DNA from: Pseudomonas sp. G2-4
Lineage (GTDB): Bacteria > Pseudomonadota > Gammaproteobacteria > Pseudomonadales > Pseudomonadaceae
DNA length: 64,000 bases
Direction: 5' to 3'
NCBI RefSeq assembly: GCF_030064125.1
Contig: NZ_CP125957.1
Coordinates: 1,364,001 to 1,428,000, forward strand
Shown: positions 1 to 8,098 of the stretch, in pieces
Numbering within the stretch: position 1 is the first letter of the stretch
Layout of the letters: each line of letters opens with the position of its first letter
Translations under genes and position numbers: made by a program
The notes under the pieces: generated by a model
Told to the model about the DNA's origin: nothing
Seen by the model: the letters and a program-made list of their open reading frames with translations, nothing else
Database searches by the model: none

Positions 1-162
1 TCACCCAGAGGCGCAGGCTTGTTCCTATCGTCGGTCTAGGCCAGATGCATTCTTTATCGGCGCTTGGGTGAAAGGAGGAGGGGTGAAATCTCCCACGGTC
101 TGTACTGCGGCTAACAGTCAGAATCGAGCTTTGTCCCTCCTCCTCCCTTCAAGTCCTACCAT
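1..162. other. Left-edge non-coding stretch
   Basis: No gene can be supported here. The short open frames present lack a ribosome binding site and recognisable protein content. The only visible structure is a weak inverted pair: TCACCCA at the first bases and TGGGTGA near base 70. It may belong to the end of an upstream gene outside the window. Confidence 0.4.
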
Positions 163-250
163 ACAAGCGAGCTTGCTCGCGATGGCATTGTGTCAGTCGA
201 TCAAGTATTGCCCGACGGGCCGCCATCGCGAGCAAGCTCGCTCCCACAGG
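163..250. repeat. REP doublet, family A
   Basis: Two inverted copies of a Pseudomonas REP core (left GCGAGCTTGCTCGCGATGG, right the mirror image ending GCTCGCTCCCACAGG) are separated by about 40 bases. The left copy is degenerate at its outer end. It lies just downstream of the CopD-like gene, where it could form a stem-loop at the 3' end of that transcript. Confidence 0.9.
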
Positions 251-266
251 GTTCGGTGCACTATTT

Positions 267-731
267 TTAGAACATCGGCCGCGCCGCGCCAATCGCCACC
301 ACCAGCATGCCGATCAACAGATTGATCCCCACCAGCCTGCGAATTTTCCCCAGCACCGCCGCGCCTGCCGGCCAGTCCTGCGCCGCCACAGCCGTACGCA
401 GCGACGGCAACTGCAAGCCCTGGATACGGATGAACAGTGCCGTCATCACCACATACAAGCCCATCATCACCTGCACATAACGCGGCGCGGTCTCGAAGCC
501 GGCGAAACGTAGATGAATCAGGCCTACGCCGCTGATCGGCAAAAGCACCACCGCCACCCAGACCCAAACGAAAAAACGCTGAAACACTTCTACCCACAGC
601 TTGAGCCGGGCAGGGCCCTCAAGTGCCGTCATTGCGGCGGGTCGCAGGACCATCCAGGCGAAGAACATGCCGCCAACCCAGACCAGGGCCGCCAGTAAAT
701 GCAGGGTGTAGATGAGGGCAAAGGGTGTCAT
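267..731 (-). CDS. CopD-family inner-membrane protein
   Basis: This 154-residue protein has four hydrophobic segments at about residues 5-27, 52-74, 86-105 and 132-150, with His11 and a W-V-G-G turn (18-21) in the first helix. That pattern matches the short proteins related to the copper-resistance D (CopD) membrane domain. Members of this family are proposed to move copper or to bind heme or metal in the inner membrane, but the role of the short versions is poorly established. It is transcribed away from dinG across a 99-bp gap and has no copA/copC partner nearby, so a copper role is only inferred from the family. The ATG at 731 gives the full first helix and is the natural start. Confidence 0.75.
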   Translation of the reverse strand: MTPFALIYTLHLLAALVWVGGMFFAWMVLRPAAMTALEGPARLKLWVEVFQRFFVWVWVAVVLLPISGVGLIHLRFAGFETAPRYVQVMMGLYVVMTALFIRIQGLQLPSLRTAVAAQDWPAGAAVLGKIRRLVGINLLIGMLVVAIGAARPMF

Positions 732-830
732 TGAGTTACTCCGTTCTGCGCAGGATTCATTAGCGGGGTATGATAGCCGCCGATCCGAACCACTGAAAAT
801 TTATCCAGCGTTTTTAGCGCCCGACCATTC

Positions 831-2975
831 ATGATCAGCACCGAACTCAAAACCACGATCCAGGGCGCCTATTCGCGTTTTCTCGAAGCCAAGAGCCTCA
901 AGCCGCGATATGGCCAGCGCCTGATGATTGCCGAAGTGGCAAAAGTCCTGGGTGACATCGACACCGACGACGAAGGCCGGCGCAGTGGCGAGCCCGCCGT
1001 GGTGGCGGTGGAGGCCGGCACCGGTACCGGCAAGACCGTGGCCTACAGCCTGGCGGCGATCCCCACCGCCAAGGCCGCTGGCAAACGGCTGGTGATCGCC
1101 ACTGCCACCGTCGCCTTGCAAGAACAGATTGTCTACAAGGACTTGCCCGACCTGATGCGCAACAGCGGCCTGAACTTCACGTTCGCGCTGGCCAAGGGCC
1201 GTGGGCGCTACATGTGCCTGTCCAAGCTCGACATGCTGCTGCAGGAAGGCCAGGCGCAGACAGCCACGGCCCAGTTGTTCGAGGAAGAAGGCTTCAAGAT
1301 CGAAGTCGATGAGGCCAGCCAGAAGCTGTTCACCAGCATGATCGAGAAACTGGCCGGCAATAAGTGGGACGGCGACCGCGACAGCTGGTCCACGGCCCTG
1401 GAAGATGCCGACTGGTCCCGCCTGACCACCGACCATAGCCAGTGCACCAACCGTCATTGCCCGAACTTCGGCCAGTGCGCCTTCTATAAAGCCCGCGAAG
1501 GCATGGGCAAGGTCGACGTCATCGTCACCAACCACGACATGGTGTTGGCCGACCTGGCCCTGGGCGGTGGCGCAGTGCTGCCGGACCCGCGAGACACGAT
1601 CTACGTGTTCGACGAAGGCCATCACCTGCCGGACAAGGCCATCGGCCATTTCGCCCATTACACCCGGTTGCGTTCCACCGCCGACTGGCTGGAAACCACC
1701 GCCAAGAACCTCACCAAACTGTTGGCCCAGCACCCGTTGCCGGGCGACCTGGGCAAGTTCATCGAGCAAGTGCCTGAGCTGGCGCGGGAAATCAAGACGA
1801 ACCAGCAGTTCATGTTCACCGCCTGCGAGCAGGTGGCCGATTTCAAACCCGGCGAAGATGTTGAGGGCCGCGAGCGGCCACGCCATCGTTTCGTCGGTGG
1901 GGTGATCCCAGAACACATGCGCGAAATGGGCATCGAGCTCAAGAAAGGTTTTTCGCGCCTGACCGACCTGTTCACCCGTCTGACCGACCTGCTCAAAGAG
2001 GGCATGGATGGCGAGGTCAACATCGGTATCGCCAGCAACCAGGCCGAGGAGTGGTACCCACTGTTTGGCAGTTTGTTGTCCCGCTGCCAAGGCAACTGGG
2101 AGTTGTGGACGGCATTCACCGCCGAAGACCCCGAAGACAACCCGCCCATGGCGCGGTGGCTGACCCTGGCCGAAAGCGGTTCGCTGTTCGACATCGAGGT
2201 CAATGCCAGTCCGATCCTGGCCGCGGACATGTTGCGTCGCAACCTGTGGAACGTGGCCTATGGCGCGCTGGTGACCTCCGCCACGCTGACCGCCCTGGGC
2301 ACCTTCGACCGTTTCCGCATGCGTGCCGGCTTGCCGAAAAAAGCCGTCACTGCCGTGGTCCCGAGTCCGTTCCATCACGCGGACGCCGGCGTGCTGCGGG
2401 TACCGGACCTCAAGGCCGATCCACGGGATGCCGCCGCCCACACCGCCGCGATCATCCGTGACTTGCCGGCGCTGGTGGAGGGATCGCGAGGCACCCTGGT
2501 GCTGTTTTCCTCGCGCAAACAGATGCAGGACGTGTTCGATGGCCTCGACCGTGACTGGCGCAAGCAAGTGTTCATCCAGGGCAACCTGTCGAAACAGGAA
2601 ACCCTGAACAAGCACAAGGCGCGGGTCGATGGTGGCGACTCCAGCGTGTTGTTCGGCCTGGCGAGTTTTGCCGAAGGCGTGGATTTGCCCGGTGCCTATT
2701 GCGAGCACGTGGTGATCGCCAAGATCCCGTTCTCGGTTCCCGACGACCCGGTGGAAGCCGCGTTGGCCGAGTGGATCGAAGCCCGTGGTGGCAACCCCTT
2801 CATGGAAATCTCCGTGCCGGACGCCTCGTTGAAACTGGTCCAGGCCTGCGGTCGGTTGCTGCGCACCGAAGAAGATCGCGGCACCATCACCTTGCTCGAC
2901 CGACGGCTGGTCACCCAGCGCTATGGCAAGGCGATCCTCAACGCCTTGCCGCCGTTTCGGCGGGAGATTTCCTGA
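831..2975 (+). CDS. dinG: ATP-dependent DNA helicase DinG
   Basis: This is a superfamily 2 iron-sulfur helicase of 714 residues, the usual DinG length. Walker A is EAGTGTGKT (61-69). Four cysteines that would hold the 4Fe-4S cluster sit at 129, 205, 210 and 216. The DEAH-box equivalent is DEGHH (261-265), and motif VI QACGRLLR lies at 671-678. DinG unwinds DNA 5'-3' and helps resolve R-loops, G-quadruplexes and replication-transcription conflicts. It stands alone, facing away from the CopD-like gene and followed by a palindromic repeat. The Shine-Dalgarno before ATG 831 is weak, but the N-terminus aligns with the expected DinG start. A 635-codon antisense open frame over it is a GC-bias shadow. 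Confidence 0.96.
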   Translation: MISTELKTTIQGAYSRFLEAKSLKPRYGQRLMIAEVAKVLGDIDTDDEGRRSGEPAVVAVEAGTGTGKTVAYSLAAIPTAKAAGKRLVIATATVALQEQIVYKDLPDLMRNSGLNFTFALAKGRGRYMCLSKLDMLLQEGQAQTATAQLFEEEGFKIEVDEASQKLFTSMIEKLAGNKWDGDRDSWSTALEDADWSRLTTDHSQCTNRHCPNFGQCAFYKAREGMGKVDVIVTNHDMVLADLALGGGAVLPDPRDTIYVFDEGHHLPDKAIGHFAHYTRLRSTADWLETTAKNLTKLLAQHPLPGDLGKFIEQVPELAREIKTNQQFMFTACEQVADFKPGEDVEGRERPRHRFVGGVIPEHMREMGIELKKGFSRLTDLFTRLTDLLKEGMDGEVNIGIASNQAEEWYPLFGSLLSRCQGNWELWTAFTAEDPEDNPPMARWLTLAESGSLFDIEVNASPILAADMLRRNLWNVAYGALVTSATLTALGTFDRFRMRAGLPKKAVTAVVPSPFHHADAGVLRVPDLKADPRDAAAHTAAIIRDLPALVEGSRGTLVLFSSRKQMQDVFDGLDRDWRKQVFIQGNLSKQETLNKHKARVDGGDSSVLFGLASFAEGVDLPGAYCEHVVIAKIPFSVPDDPVEAALAEWIEARGGNPFMEISVPDASLKLVQACGRLLRTEEDRGTITLLDRRLVTQRYGKAILNALPPFRREIS

Positions 2976-2995
2976 TCTTCTGGATGGATGCTATT

Positions 2996-3131
2996 TGTGG
3001 CGAGGGAGCTTGCTCCCGCTGGGCTGCGAAGCAGCCCCCCTCAGAAATCTGGTCGCGATCAACCTGGCACACCGCGGTGCCAGGTTTCGGGGCTGCTTCG
3101 CAACCCAGCGGGAGCAAGCTCCCTCGCCACA
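2996..3131. repeat. Palindromic doublet, family B
   Basis: An imperfect inverted repeat of the second palindrome family: GTGGCGAGGGAGCTTGCTCC at the left and its mirror at the right. An inner GGGCTGCGAAGCAGCCCC hairpin lies on the left, with a matching GGGGCTGCTTCGCAACCC on the right. The middle contains CCTGGCACACCGCGGTGCCAGG, another dyad. It occupies most of the gap between dinG and the esterase gene, where it may act as a transcript-end structure. Confidence 0.88.
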
Positions 3132-3234
3132 AGGATCAGTGTCCAGCCAGCCGTCCTGTGGCGGTTCCCAAAAGCCTTAATGCCTGAAACAATGCCAGCC
3201 ACTCTAAAAAGTCTTTGTTTCAAAGGAGTTGCGG

Positions 3235-4380
3235 GTGCAGATTCAAGGCCATTATGAGCTTCAGTTCGAGGCGGTGCGTGAAGCGTTCGCGGCGCTGTTC
3301 GACGATCCTCAGGAGCGCGGTGCGGCGTTGTGCATTCAGGTCGGTGGCCGGACCGTCATCGATCTTTGGGCCGGCACGGCCGACAAGGATGGCAGTGAGG
3401 CCTGGCACAGCGACACCATCGCTAATCTGTTTTCTTGCACCAAGACGTTCACCGCCGTTACCGCCCTGCAACTGGTGGCCGAGGGCAAGTTGCAACTGGA
3501 CGCCCCGGTTGCCCGCTACTGGCCCGGATTCGCCGCAGCCGGCAAGCAATCCATTACTGTGCGCCAGTTGCTTTGCCATCAGGCCGGATTGCCGGCGTTG
3601 CGCGAATTGCTGCCGCCCGAAGCGCTCTATGACTGGCAAGCCATGGTCGATGCCCTGGCCGCTGAAACGCCGTGGTGGACGCCGGGCGAAGGCCATGGCT
3701 ACGCCGCGATCACCTACGGTTGGCTGGTCGGCGAGCTCTTGCGCAGGGCCGACGGTCGTGGTCCGGGCGAGTCCATCGTCGCCCGGGTCGCCAAGCCATT
3801 GGGCCTGGATTTTCACGTCGGCCTGGCCGATGAAGAGTTTCATCGCGTAGCCCATATCGCCCGCGGCAAGGGCAACGTTGGCGATGCAGCGGCCCAGCGT
3901 CTGCTGCAGGTGACGATGCGTGAACCCACGGCCATGACCACCCGCGCATTCACCAACCCGCCATCGATCATGACCAGTACCAACAAGCCGGAGTGGCGGC
4001 GCATGCAGCAACCAGCGGCTAATGGCCACGGCAATGCCCGCAGTCTCGCCGGGTTCTACGCCGGGCTGTTGGACGGAAGCCTGCTGGAAGGGGAAATGCT
4101 CGACGAGCTGACTCGCCAGCACAGCTTCGGCGAAGACAAGACATTGTTGACCCAGACCCGTTTCGGCCTGGGCTGCATGCTCGACCAGCCGGATGTACCG
4201 AACGCGACCTACGGCCTCGGCCCACGGGCATTCGGTCACCCGGGGGCGGGGGGCTCGATCGGCTTTGCCGATCCGGAACATGATGTGGCGTTCGGCTTCG
4301 TGACAAACACCCTCGGGCCTTATGTGTTGATGGACCCACGCGCGCAGAACCTGGCCAGGGTGCTTGCCACTTGTCTGTAA
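3235..4380 (+). CDS. Serine hydrolase, beta-lactamase/EstB-type esterase
   Basis: This 381-residue protein has the class C beta-lactamase fold typical of family VIII esterases. The nucleophile motif S-C-T-K is at residues 67-70, a Tyr-containing T-Y-G-W segment follows in the middle, and H-P-G-A-G-G lies near the C-terminus, as in EstB-like esterases rather than true beta-lactamases. No signal peptide is seen, so a cytoplasmic location and ester substrates are likely; antibiotic hydrolysis is not supported. GTG at 3235 is chosen because AAAGGAG ends six bases before it. A TTG two codons upstream falls too close to that site. The natural substrate cannot be read from the sequence. Confidence 0.85.
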   Translation: MQIQGHYELQFEAVREAFAALFDDPQERGAALCIQVGGRTVIDLWAGTADKDGSEAWHSDTIANLFSCTKTFTAVTALQLVAEGKLQLDAPVARYWPGFAAAGKQSITVRQLLCHQAGLPALRELLPPEALYDWQAMVDALAAETPWWTPGEGHGYAAITYGWLVGELLRRADGRGPGESIVARVAKPLGLDFHVGLADEEFHRVAHIARGKGNVGDAAAQRLLQVTMREPTAMTTRAFTNPPSIMTSTNKPEWRRMQQPAANGHGNARSLAGFYAGLLDGSLLEGEMLDELTRQHSFGEDKTLLTQTRFGLGCMLDQPDVPNATYGLGPRAFGHPGAGGSIGFADPEHDVAFGFVTNTLGPYVLMDPRAQNLARVLATCL

Positions 4381-4499
4381 TCCGCCATTGAAGGCGATGG
4401 GCACAGGAACCTCGTGTCCTTTTCAGTTTCAAAGCGTCTGTTTATGCGGCCCAAACATGGCCTTTTGTTTTTTCATTTACATCATTTTGTGGATATCCA

Positions 4500-5609
4500 A
4501 TGTCATCGAATAAAACCCTCGCTCTGGCGCTGTGCTTCGCTATCACCGGTTGCGCACAAACTCCACAAAATGATGCCGAGGGCAGCGGTGGCTGGTGGCC
4601 GTTCGGTTCTTCCGACAAAGTGGCGGTCAAGGAAACGGCGCCAACCGCGCCCCTGAAGCCGGCCGCCGTCGCGCCGCAGGCGAAGGCCGAAAGTGCCACC
4701 CACTGGTGGTGGCCTTTCTCTTCCGATGATGCGGCCTCGGATGTCGCCAAGAAAGACGAACCGAAGCCTGAAGCCAAGGCACCCGCCACCGTTGCCAAGG
4801 CTGAAGCAGCAGCTGAAAGCAACGGCAAGTGGTGGTGGCCGTTCGGCGGCAAGGATCAGGAAACCGCCAAGGCGGTACCGATGCCTGACCCGAAAGTCAC
4901 CCAGGCCTGGCTCGACGATTACGAACCGAAATTGCGCACCGCGATCAAGGACAGCAAGCTTGAGCTTGAACGTCGCGACAATGTGCTGGTGGTGACCGCG
5001 CCAGTGGATGGTTCCTTCAACCCGGACCGTCCGGCGATGCTGCTGCCAGTGACCCTTGGCCCGTTCACGCGCGTAGCCAAGATCCTCGAAGCCGACCCGA
5101 AAACCGCCGTGCTGGTCCTCGGCCACGCCGACACCTCGGGCGCTGCGCCGGCCAACCTGAAACTCAGCCAGGAACGCGCCCAGTCCGTGGCGGCGATTTT
5201 CCGTCTCAGCGGCTTGCAACGTGATCGCCTGATGCTGCGTGGCATGGGCGCGGTGGCGCCCCGTGCGGCCAACGACAGCGTGGAGGGCCGTGCCTTGAAC
5301 CGTCGCGTGGAATTGCTGGTCACGCCGGCCAACACCATGGTTGCGCTGCTGAGCAAATACAACATGCCAGCGCCTGCGCCAGTGACGCTGGTGGCAGCCC
5401 AGGACGTGAAGCCGGCGGTGGCTCCAGTGCCAGCGCCTGCGGCTAAAAAAGCAGTGGCCCCGACTACCAAAAAAGCCCCGGCCAAAAAAGCCGCCGCCAA
5501 GGCTCCCGCGAAGAAAGCCCCGGCCAAGGCAACTGCGAAGAAACCACAACCGGCCAAAGCCGCCGCCGATACCAAGAAAGTCGCGGCCGCCGATACTCCC
5601 AAGCAGTGA
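4500..5609 (+). CDS. OmpA-family lipoprotein with WWPF repeats and Lys/Ala/Pro tail
   Basis: This 369-residue outer-membrane lipoprotein has lipobox I-T-G-C at 15-18. Residues 30-125 carry three spaced tryptophan motifs: G-WWPF-G (31-36), H-WWWPF-S (68-74) and K-WWWPF-G (110-116). An OmpA-type peptidoglycan-binding domain follows at about 155-275, with G-H-A-D-T-S-G (208-214) and N-R-R-V-E-L (267-272). The last 65 residues are a Lys/Ala/Pro-rich tail (repeated PAKKA-like units) resembling histone H1 or AlgP tails. Family knowledge supports anchoring the outer membrane to peptidoglycan. The roles of the WWPF repeats and basic tail are unknown; cell-wall, LPS or DNA contact are guesses. pdxH follows 24 bp downstream, probably co-transcribed. 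Confidence 0.85.
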   Translation: MSSNKTLALALCFAITGCAQTPQNDAEGSGGWWPFGSSDKVAVKETAPTAPLKPAAVAPQAKAESATHWWWPFSSDDAASDVAKKDEPKPEAKAPATVAKAEAAAESNGKWWWPFGGKDQETAKAVPMPDPKVTQAWLDDYEPKLRTAIKDSKLELERRDNVLVVTAPVDGSFNPDRPAMLLPVTLGPFTRVAKILEADPKTAVLVLGHADTSGAAPANLKLSQERAQSVAAIFRLSGLQRDRLMLRGMGAVAPRAANDSVEGRALNRRVELLVTPANTMVALLSKYNMPAPAPVTLVAAQDVKPAVAPVPAPAAKKAVAPTTKKAPAKKAAAKAPAKKAPAKATAKKPQPAKAAADTKKVAAADTPKQ

Positions 5610-5633
5610 TGGGCTAACCACAAGGAACGCGCC

Positions 5634-6281
5634 ATGACCCAATCGCTGGCTGATATGCGCCGCGACTATACCCGCGACGGCCTGACCGAGGCGCAAGCCC
5701 CGGCCGAGCCGTTCGCGCTGTTCCACCAATGGTTCGCCGACGCGGTGAAAACCGAGCAGGCTCCGGTGGAAGCCAACGCCATGACCCTGGCGACGGTGGA
5801 TGCTGACGGGCGCCCTCATTGCCGGATCCTGCTGCTCAAAGGGCTGGATGCCCTGGGCTTCACGTTCTTCACCAACTACGACAGCGCCAAGGGCCAGCAG
5901 CTGGCAGCGAATCCTTTCGCGGCCATGACGTTTTTCTGGCCGGGCCTGGAGCGTCAGGTGCGGATCGAGGGCAAAGTGGTGAAGGTCACGGCGCAGGAGT
6001 CGGACGCCTATTATCAGGTGCGGCCGCTGGGCAGCCGTCTCGGAGCCTGGGCCTCACCTCAGAGCCGGGTGATTGCTGGTCGTGGTGAGCTGGAAGATTT
6101 GCTCAAGGCCACCGAACAGCGCTTCAGCGACAACCAGCCGCACTGCCCTGAACACTGGGGCGGTTATCGTCTACTGCCCGAGCGCATCGAATTCTGGCAA
6201 GGCCGACCGAGCCGTCTGCATGATCGTCTCAACTACCGCCTGCAAGGGGCGAATTGGACTCGCGAGCGTCTGGCGCCTTAG
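5634..6281 (+). CDS. pdxH: Pyridoxamine 5'-phosphate oxidase
   Basis: This FMN-dependent enzyme oxidises pyridoxamine or pyridoxine 5'-phosphate to pyridoxal 5'-phosphate in the cytoplasm, the last step of vitamin B6 synthesis and salvage. The 215 residues are the normal length. The phosphate/FMN-binding R-I-L-L-L-K-G segment and the conserved C-terminal W-G-G-Y-R-L-L-P and R-L-H-D-R stretches (substrate and FMN contacts) are present. AAGGA lies seven bases before ATG 5634. Its 3' end overlaps, on the opposite strand, the 3' end of the next small gene by 53 bp, so the two transcripts converge. Confidence 0.97.
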   Translation: MTQSLADMRRDYTRDGLTEAQAPAEPFALFHQWFADAVKTEQAPVEANAMTLATVDADGRPHCRILLLKGLDALGFTFFTNYDSAKGQQLAANPFAAMTFFWPGLERQVRIEGKVVKVTAQESDAYYQVRPLGSRLGAWASPQSRVIAGRGELEDLLKATEQRFSDNQPHCPEHWGGYRLLPERIEFWQGRPSRLHDRLNYRLQGANWTRERLAP

Positions 6282-6513
6282 CATCGGGATAACCTGCGGC
6301 AGCGGTTTGAAGCCATTGCTGCAGGTCCCGGCGCTTGATGCCTTGCTCTTTGGCGCGTGCCAGTTGTTGCAGCATGTAGGTTTTTTTCTGCTCATCCTGC
6401 CCCGCCAACGACAGTGCCAGGTCGCGGTCCATCCAGCGTTTGATGCGCACGTACAGCCACCAGTGGAAGTACAGGCCGGCCACGGTGGTAGCGACTATGA
6501 TGAAATAATCCAT
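6229..6513 (-). CDS. Small single-span membrane protein, unknown function
   Basis: I do not recognise a named family. The 94-residue product starts with one hydrophobic helix (about residues 3-23, rich in aromatic residues: F-H-W-W-L-Y). A charged helical cytoplasmic region follows (K-R-W-M-D-R ... Q-L-A-R-A-K-E-Q), with a polar tail. It converges with pdxH and shares its last 53 bp with that gene in antisense. The coding call rests on the membrane-helix-plus-amphipathic layout and Pseudomonas-like codon use; the C-terminal part inside pdxH is the least certain. Confidence 0.6.
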   Translation of the reverse strand: MDYFIIVATTVAGLYFHWWLYVRIKRWMDRDLALSLAGQDEQKKTYMLQQLARAKEQGIKRRDLQQWLQTAAAGYPDAKAPDARESNSPLAGGS

Positions 6514-6683
6514 GAAAAATCCTTGGGTCGGTGACGCGGATATCGGAAATTGGCGCTACTGTGAGATGAATTTTTCGGGCGCGCCTGTATCCCACCTGAA
6601 TGAAACCCCTTTTATCCCGGCGAGGCCGTGACAGGCGTCAAGCTGCGGAGTTTAATGAATACCTGTCTTTTGGAGTTGATGCT

Positions 6684-7148
6684 ATGCGTAAGTCTGTTTT
6701 GCTGGTTGCTTCCTTTTCCACGATGGCGATGCTGCTCACTGGCTGCCAGTCGAGCCTGACCGGTGACTCCTACTCCCGTGACGAAGCGCGTCGCGTGCAG
6801 ACGATTCGCATGGGGACCATCGAATCCCTGCGTCCGGTCAAGATCGAAGGCACCAAGACCCCAATCGGCGGTGCCGCCGGTGCAGTGGTGGGCGGTGTGG
6901 GCGGCAGTGCCATTGGTGGCGGCCGTGGCAGTATTGTCGCTGCTGTGATCGGTGCCGTGGCTGGTGGCTTGATTGGCTCGGCTACTGAAGAAGGCTTGAC
7001 TCGTACTCAGGGTGTGGAAATCACTGTTCGTGAGGACGATGGCAGCATGCGTGCCTATGTGCAGCAGGTTCAGGAGAACGAGGTGTTCCGGGTGGGTGAG
7101 CGGGTTCGTATTTCTACTGTGGATGGTACGAGTCGCGTATCGCACTAA
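6684..7148 (+). CDS. Glycine-zipper outer-membrane lipoprotein (SlyB/Pcp-like)
   Basis: This 154-residue lipoprotein has lipobox L-L-T-G-C (Cys21). A classic glycine zipper sits in the middle (A-G-A-V-V-G-G-V-G-G-S-A-I-G-G, then G-A-V-A-G-G-L-I-G), and the C-terminal domain matches the SlyB/PCP family. Such proteins insert glycine-zipper helices in the outer membrane and support envelope integrity; E. coli SlyB is PhoP-regulated, but no PhoP box was identified here. The start at 6684 follows a TTGGAG site and gives a proper signal peptide. An upstream in-frame ATG at 6600 would add 28 non-signal residues and is rejected. The gene is followed directly by a long inverted-repeat element. Confidence 0.87.
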   Translation: MRKSVLLVASFSTMAMLLTGCQSSLTGDSYSRDEARRVQTIRMGTIESLRPVKIEGTKTPIGGAAGAVVGGVGGSAIGGGRGSIVAAVIGAVAGGLIGSATEEGLTRTQGVEITVREDDGSMRAYVQQVQENEVFRVGERVRISTVDGTSRVSH

Positions 7149-7168
7149 TTTATGGGCGGGTTTCCTGA

Positions 7169-7969
7169 GTTGGTGTGTATATCCGTTATTTCGGTAACGG
7201 CTACTTAGGGTTCCGCTCTTACAGCGGGTCACTTTTGAAAAGCGCAAAAGTAACCAAAACGCTCATGCCCCACCACTCGGTGCCTCGCGTAGGCTCGGCA
7301 TGCCCTCACTCCGGCATTGCTCCGTGGGCCGCCGCGAAGGGCCATCCATGGCCCAGCGCGGCTATCCCGGCATCCATGCCGGGATGCCCACTGCGCAATG
7401 CCTGCGTTCGGCCATCGTGGTTAACGGGGCGCCGAGATCAACGTCCACCGCGAGGCGGCCTGAGAGCCGACCTGGTTGGGAGTGAACGCGTTCCTCCTGT
7501 GGGAGCGAGCCTGCTCGCGAAGGCGGTGTCACTGTCGATGAAAGATGTTGAATGGGCTGGCCTCATCGCGAGCAAGCTCGCTCCCACAATGGTTCTATGT
7601 TTTATATAAGTTTTGTGTTTGCTGAATATTTAATGCGAGTCTGCTCGCGATTGTTGCTATTCAACTTAGATGCTCTTGCTCTTGCTCTAGATGTTGATCT
7701 CGACGCCCCATTAACCACGCTGGCCGAACGCAGGCATTGCGTAGTGGGCATCCCGGCATGGATGCCGGGATAGCTGCGCTGGGCCATGGATGGCCCTTCG
7801 CAGCGGGCCCACGGAGCAATGCCGGAGTGAGGGCATGCCGAGCCTAGGCGAGGCACCGAGTGGTGGGGCAAAGCGTTTTTGGTTACTTTTGGCGCTCTTC
7901 CAAAAGTGACCCGCTGTAAGAGCGGAACCCTAAGTAGCCGTTACCGCAGCAACGGATATACACACCAAC
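7169..7969. repeat. 800-bp element with ~275-bp inverted arms and internal REP doublet
   Basis: The left arm (7169-7442) and right arm (7693-7969) are near-perfect reverse complements. They begin with GTTGGTGTGTATATCCGTT and run through matching blocks such as TTCCGCTCTTACAGCGGGTC and CATCCCGGCATGGATGCCGGGA. The 250-bp spacer contains a family-A REP doublet (7498-7588). Short open frames across the arms are mutual mirror images and are not believable genes. No transposase is present. It fills most of the 950-bp gap between the lipoprotein gene and nhaA; the remaining bases (7970-8098) show nothing I can name. It resembles a miniature, non-autonomous repeat or a very large transcript hairpin. 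Confidence 0.85.
7498..7588. repeat. REP doublet, family A (inside the inverted-repeat element)
   Basis: TGTGGGAGCGAGCCTGCTCG on the left is mirrored by CGAGCAAGCTCGCTCCCACA on the right. The doublet sits in the spacer of the larger inverted-repeat element. Confidence 0.9.
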
Positions 7970-8098
7970 CCTACTTCTACTTATCCATTAATTACAACTT
8001 TCCTAAATACCGGTAGGGAAGGATATCGAGGCCCCGAAACGACTTAAAGACAGATCGCTACACCGCAACGATGCAGCGATCCGCAGTGTTGGAAAGTA

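Noticed and set aside
801..2708. 635-codon minus-strand open frame opposite dinG
   Set aside because: It is the antisense shadow of a GC-rich gene: low-complexity His/Gln/Gly-rich translation, no recognisable domain, while dinG on the plus strand has all helicase motifs.
3229..3234. TTG start for the esterase
   Set aside because: It sits immediately after the AAAGGAG site with no spacing; the GTG at 3235 has a normal distance.
3235..4380. True beta-lactamase (antibiotic resistance gene)
   Set aside because: The Tyr motif is Y-G-W rather than Y-x-N, no signal peptide is present, and the layout fits EstB-like esterases.
7175..7871. Two opposite short open frames in the inverted-repeat element
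   Set aside because: They are mirror translations of the same repeat arm, have no ribosome sites and end in the REP region; treated as repeat DNA, not genes.
7169..7969. Insertion sequence
   Set aside because: No transposase frame, and arms far longer than IS terminal repeats; no target duplication could be identified by eye.
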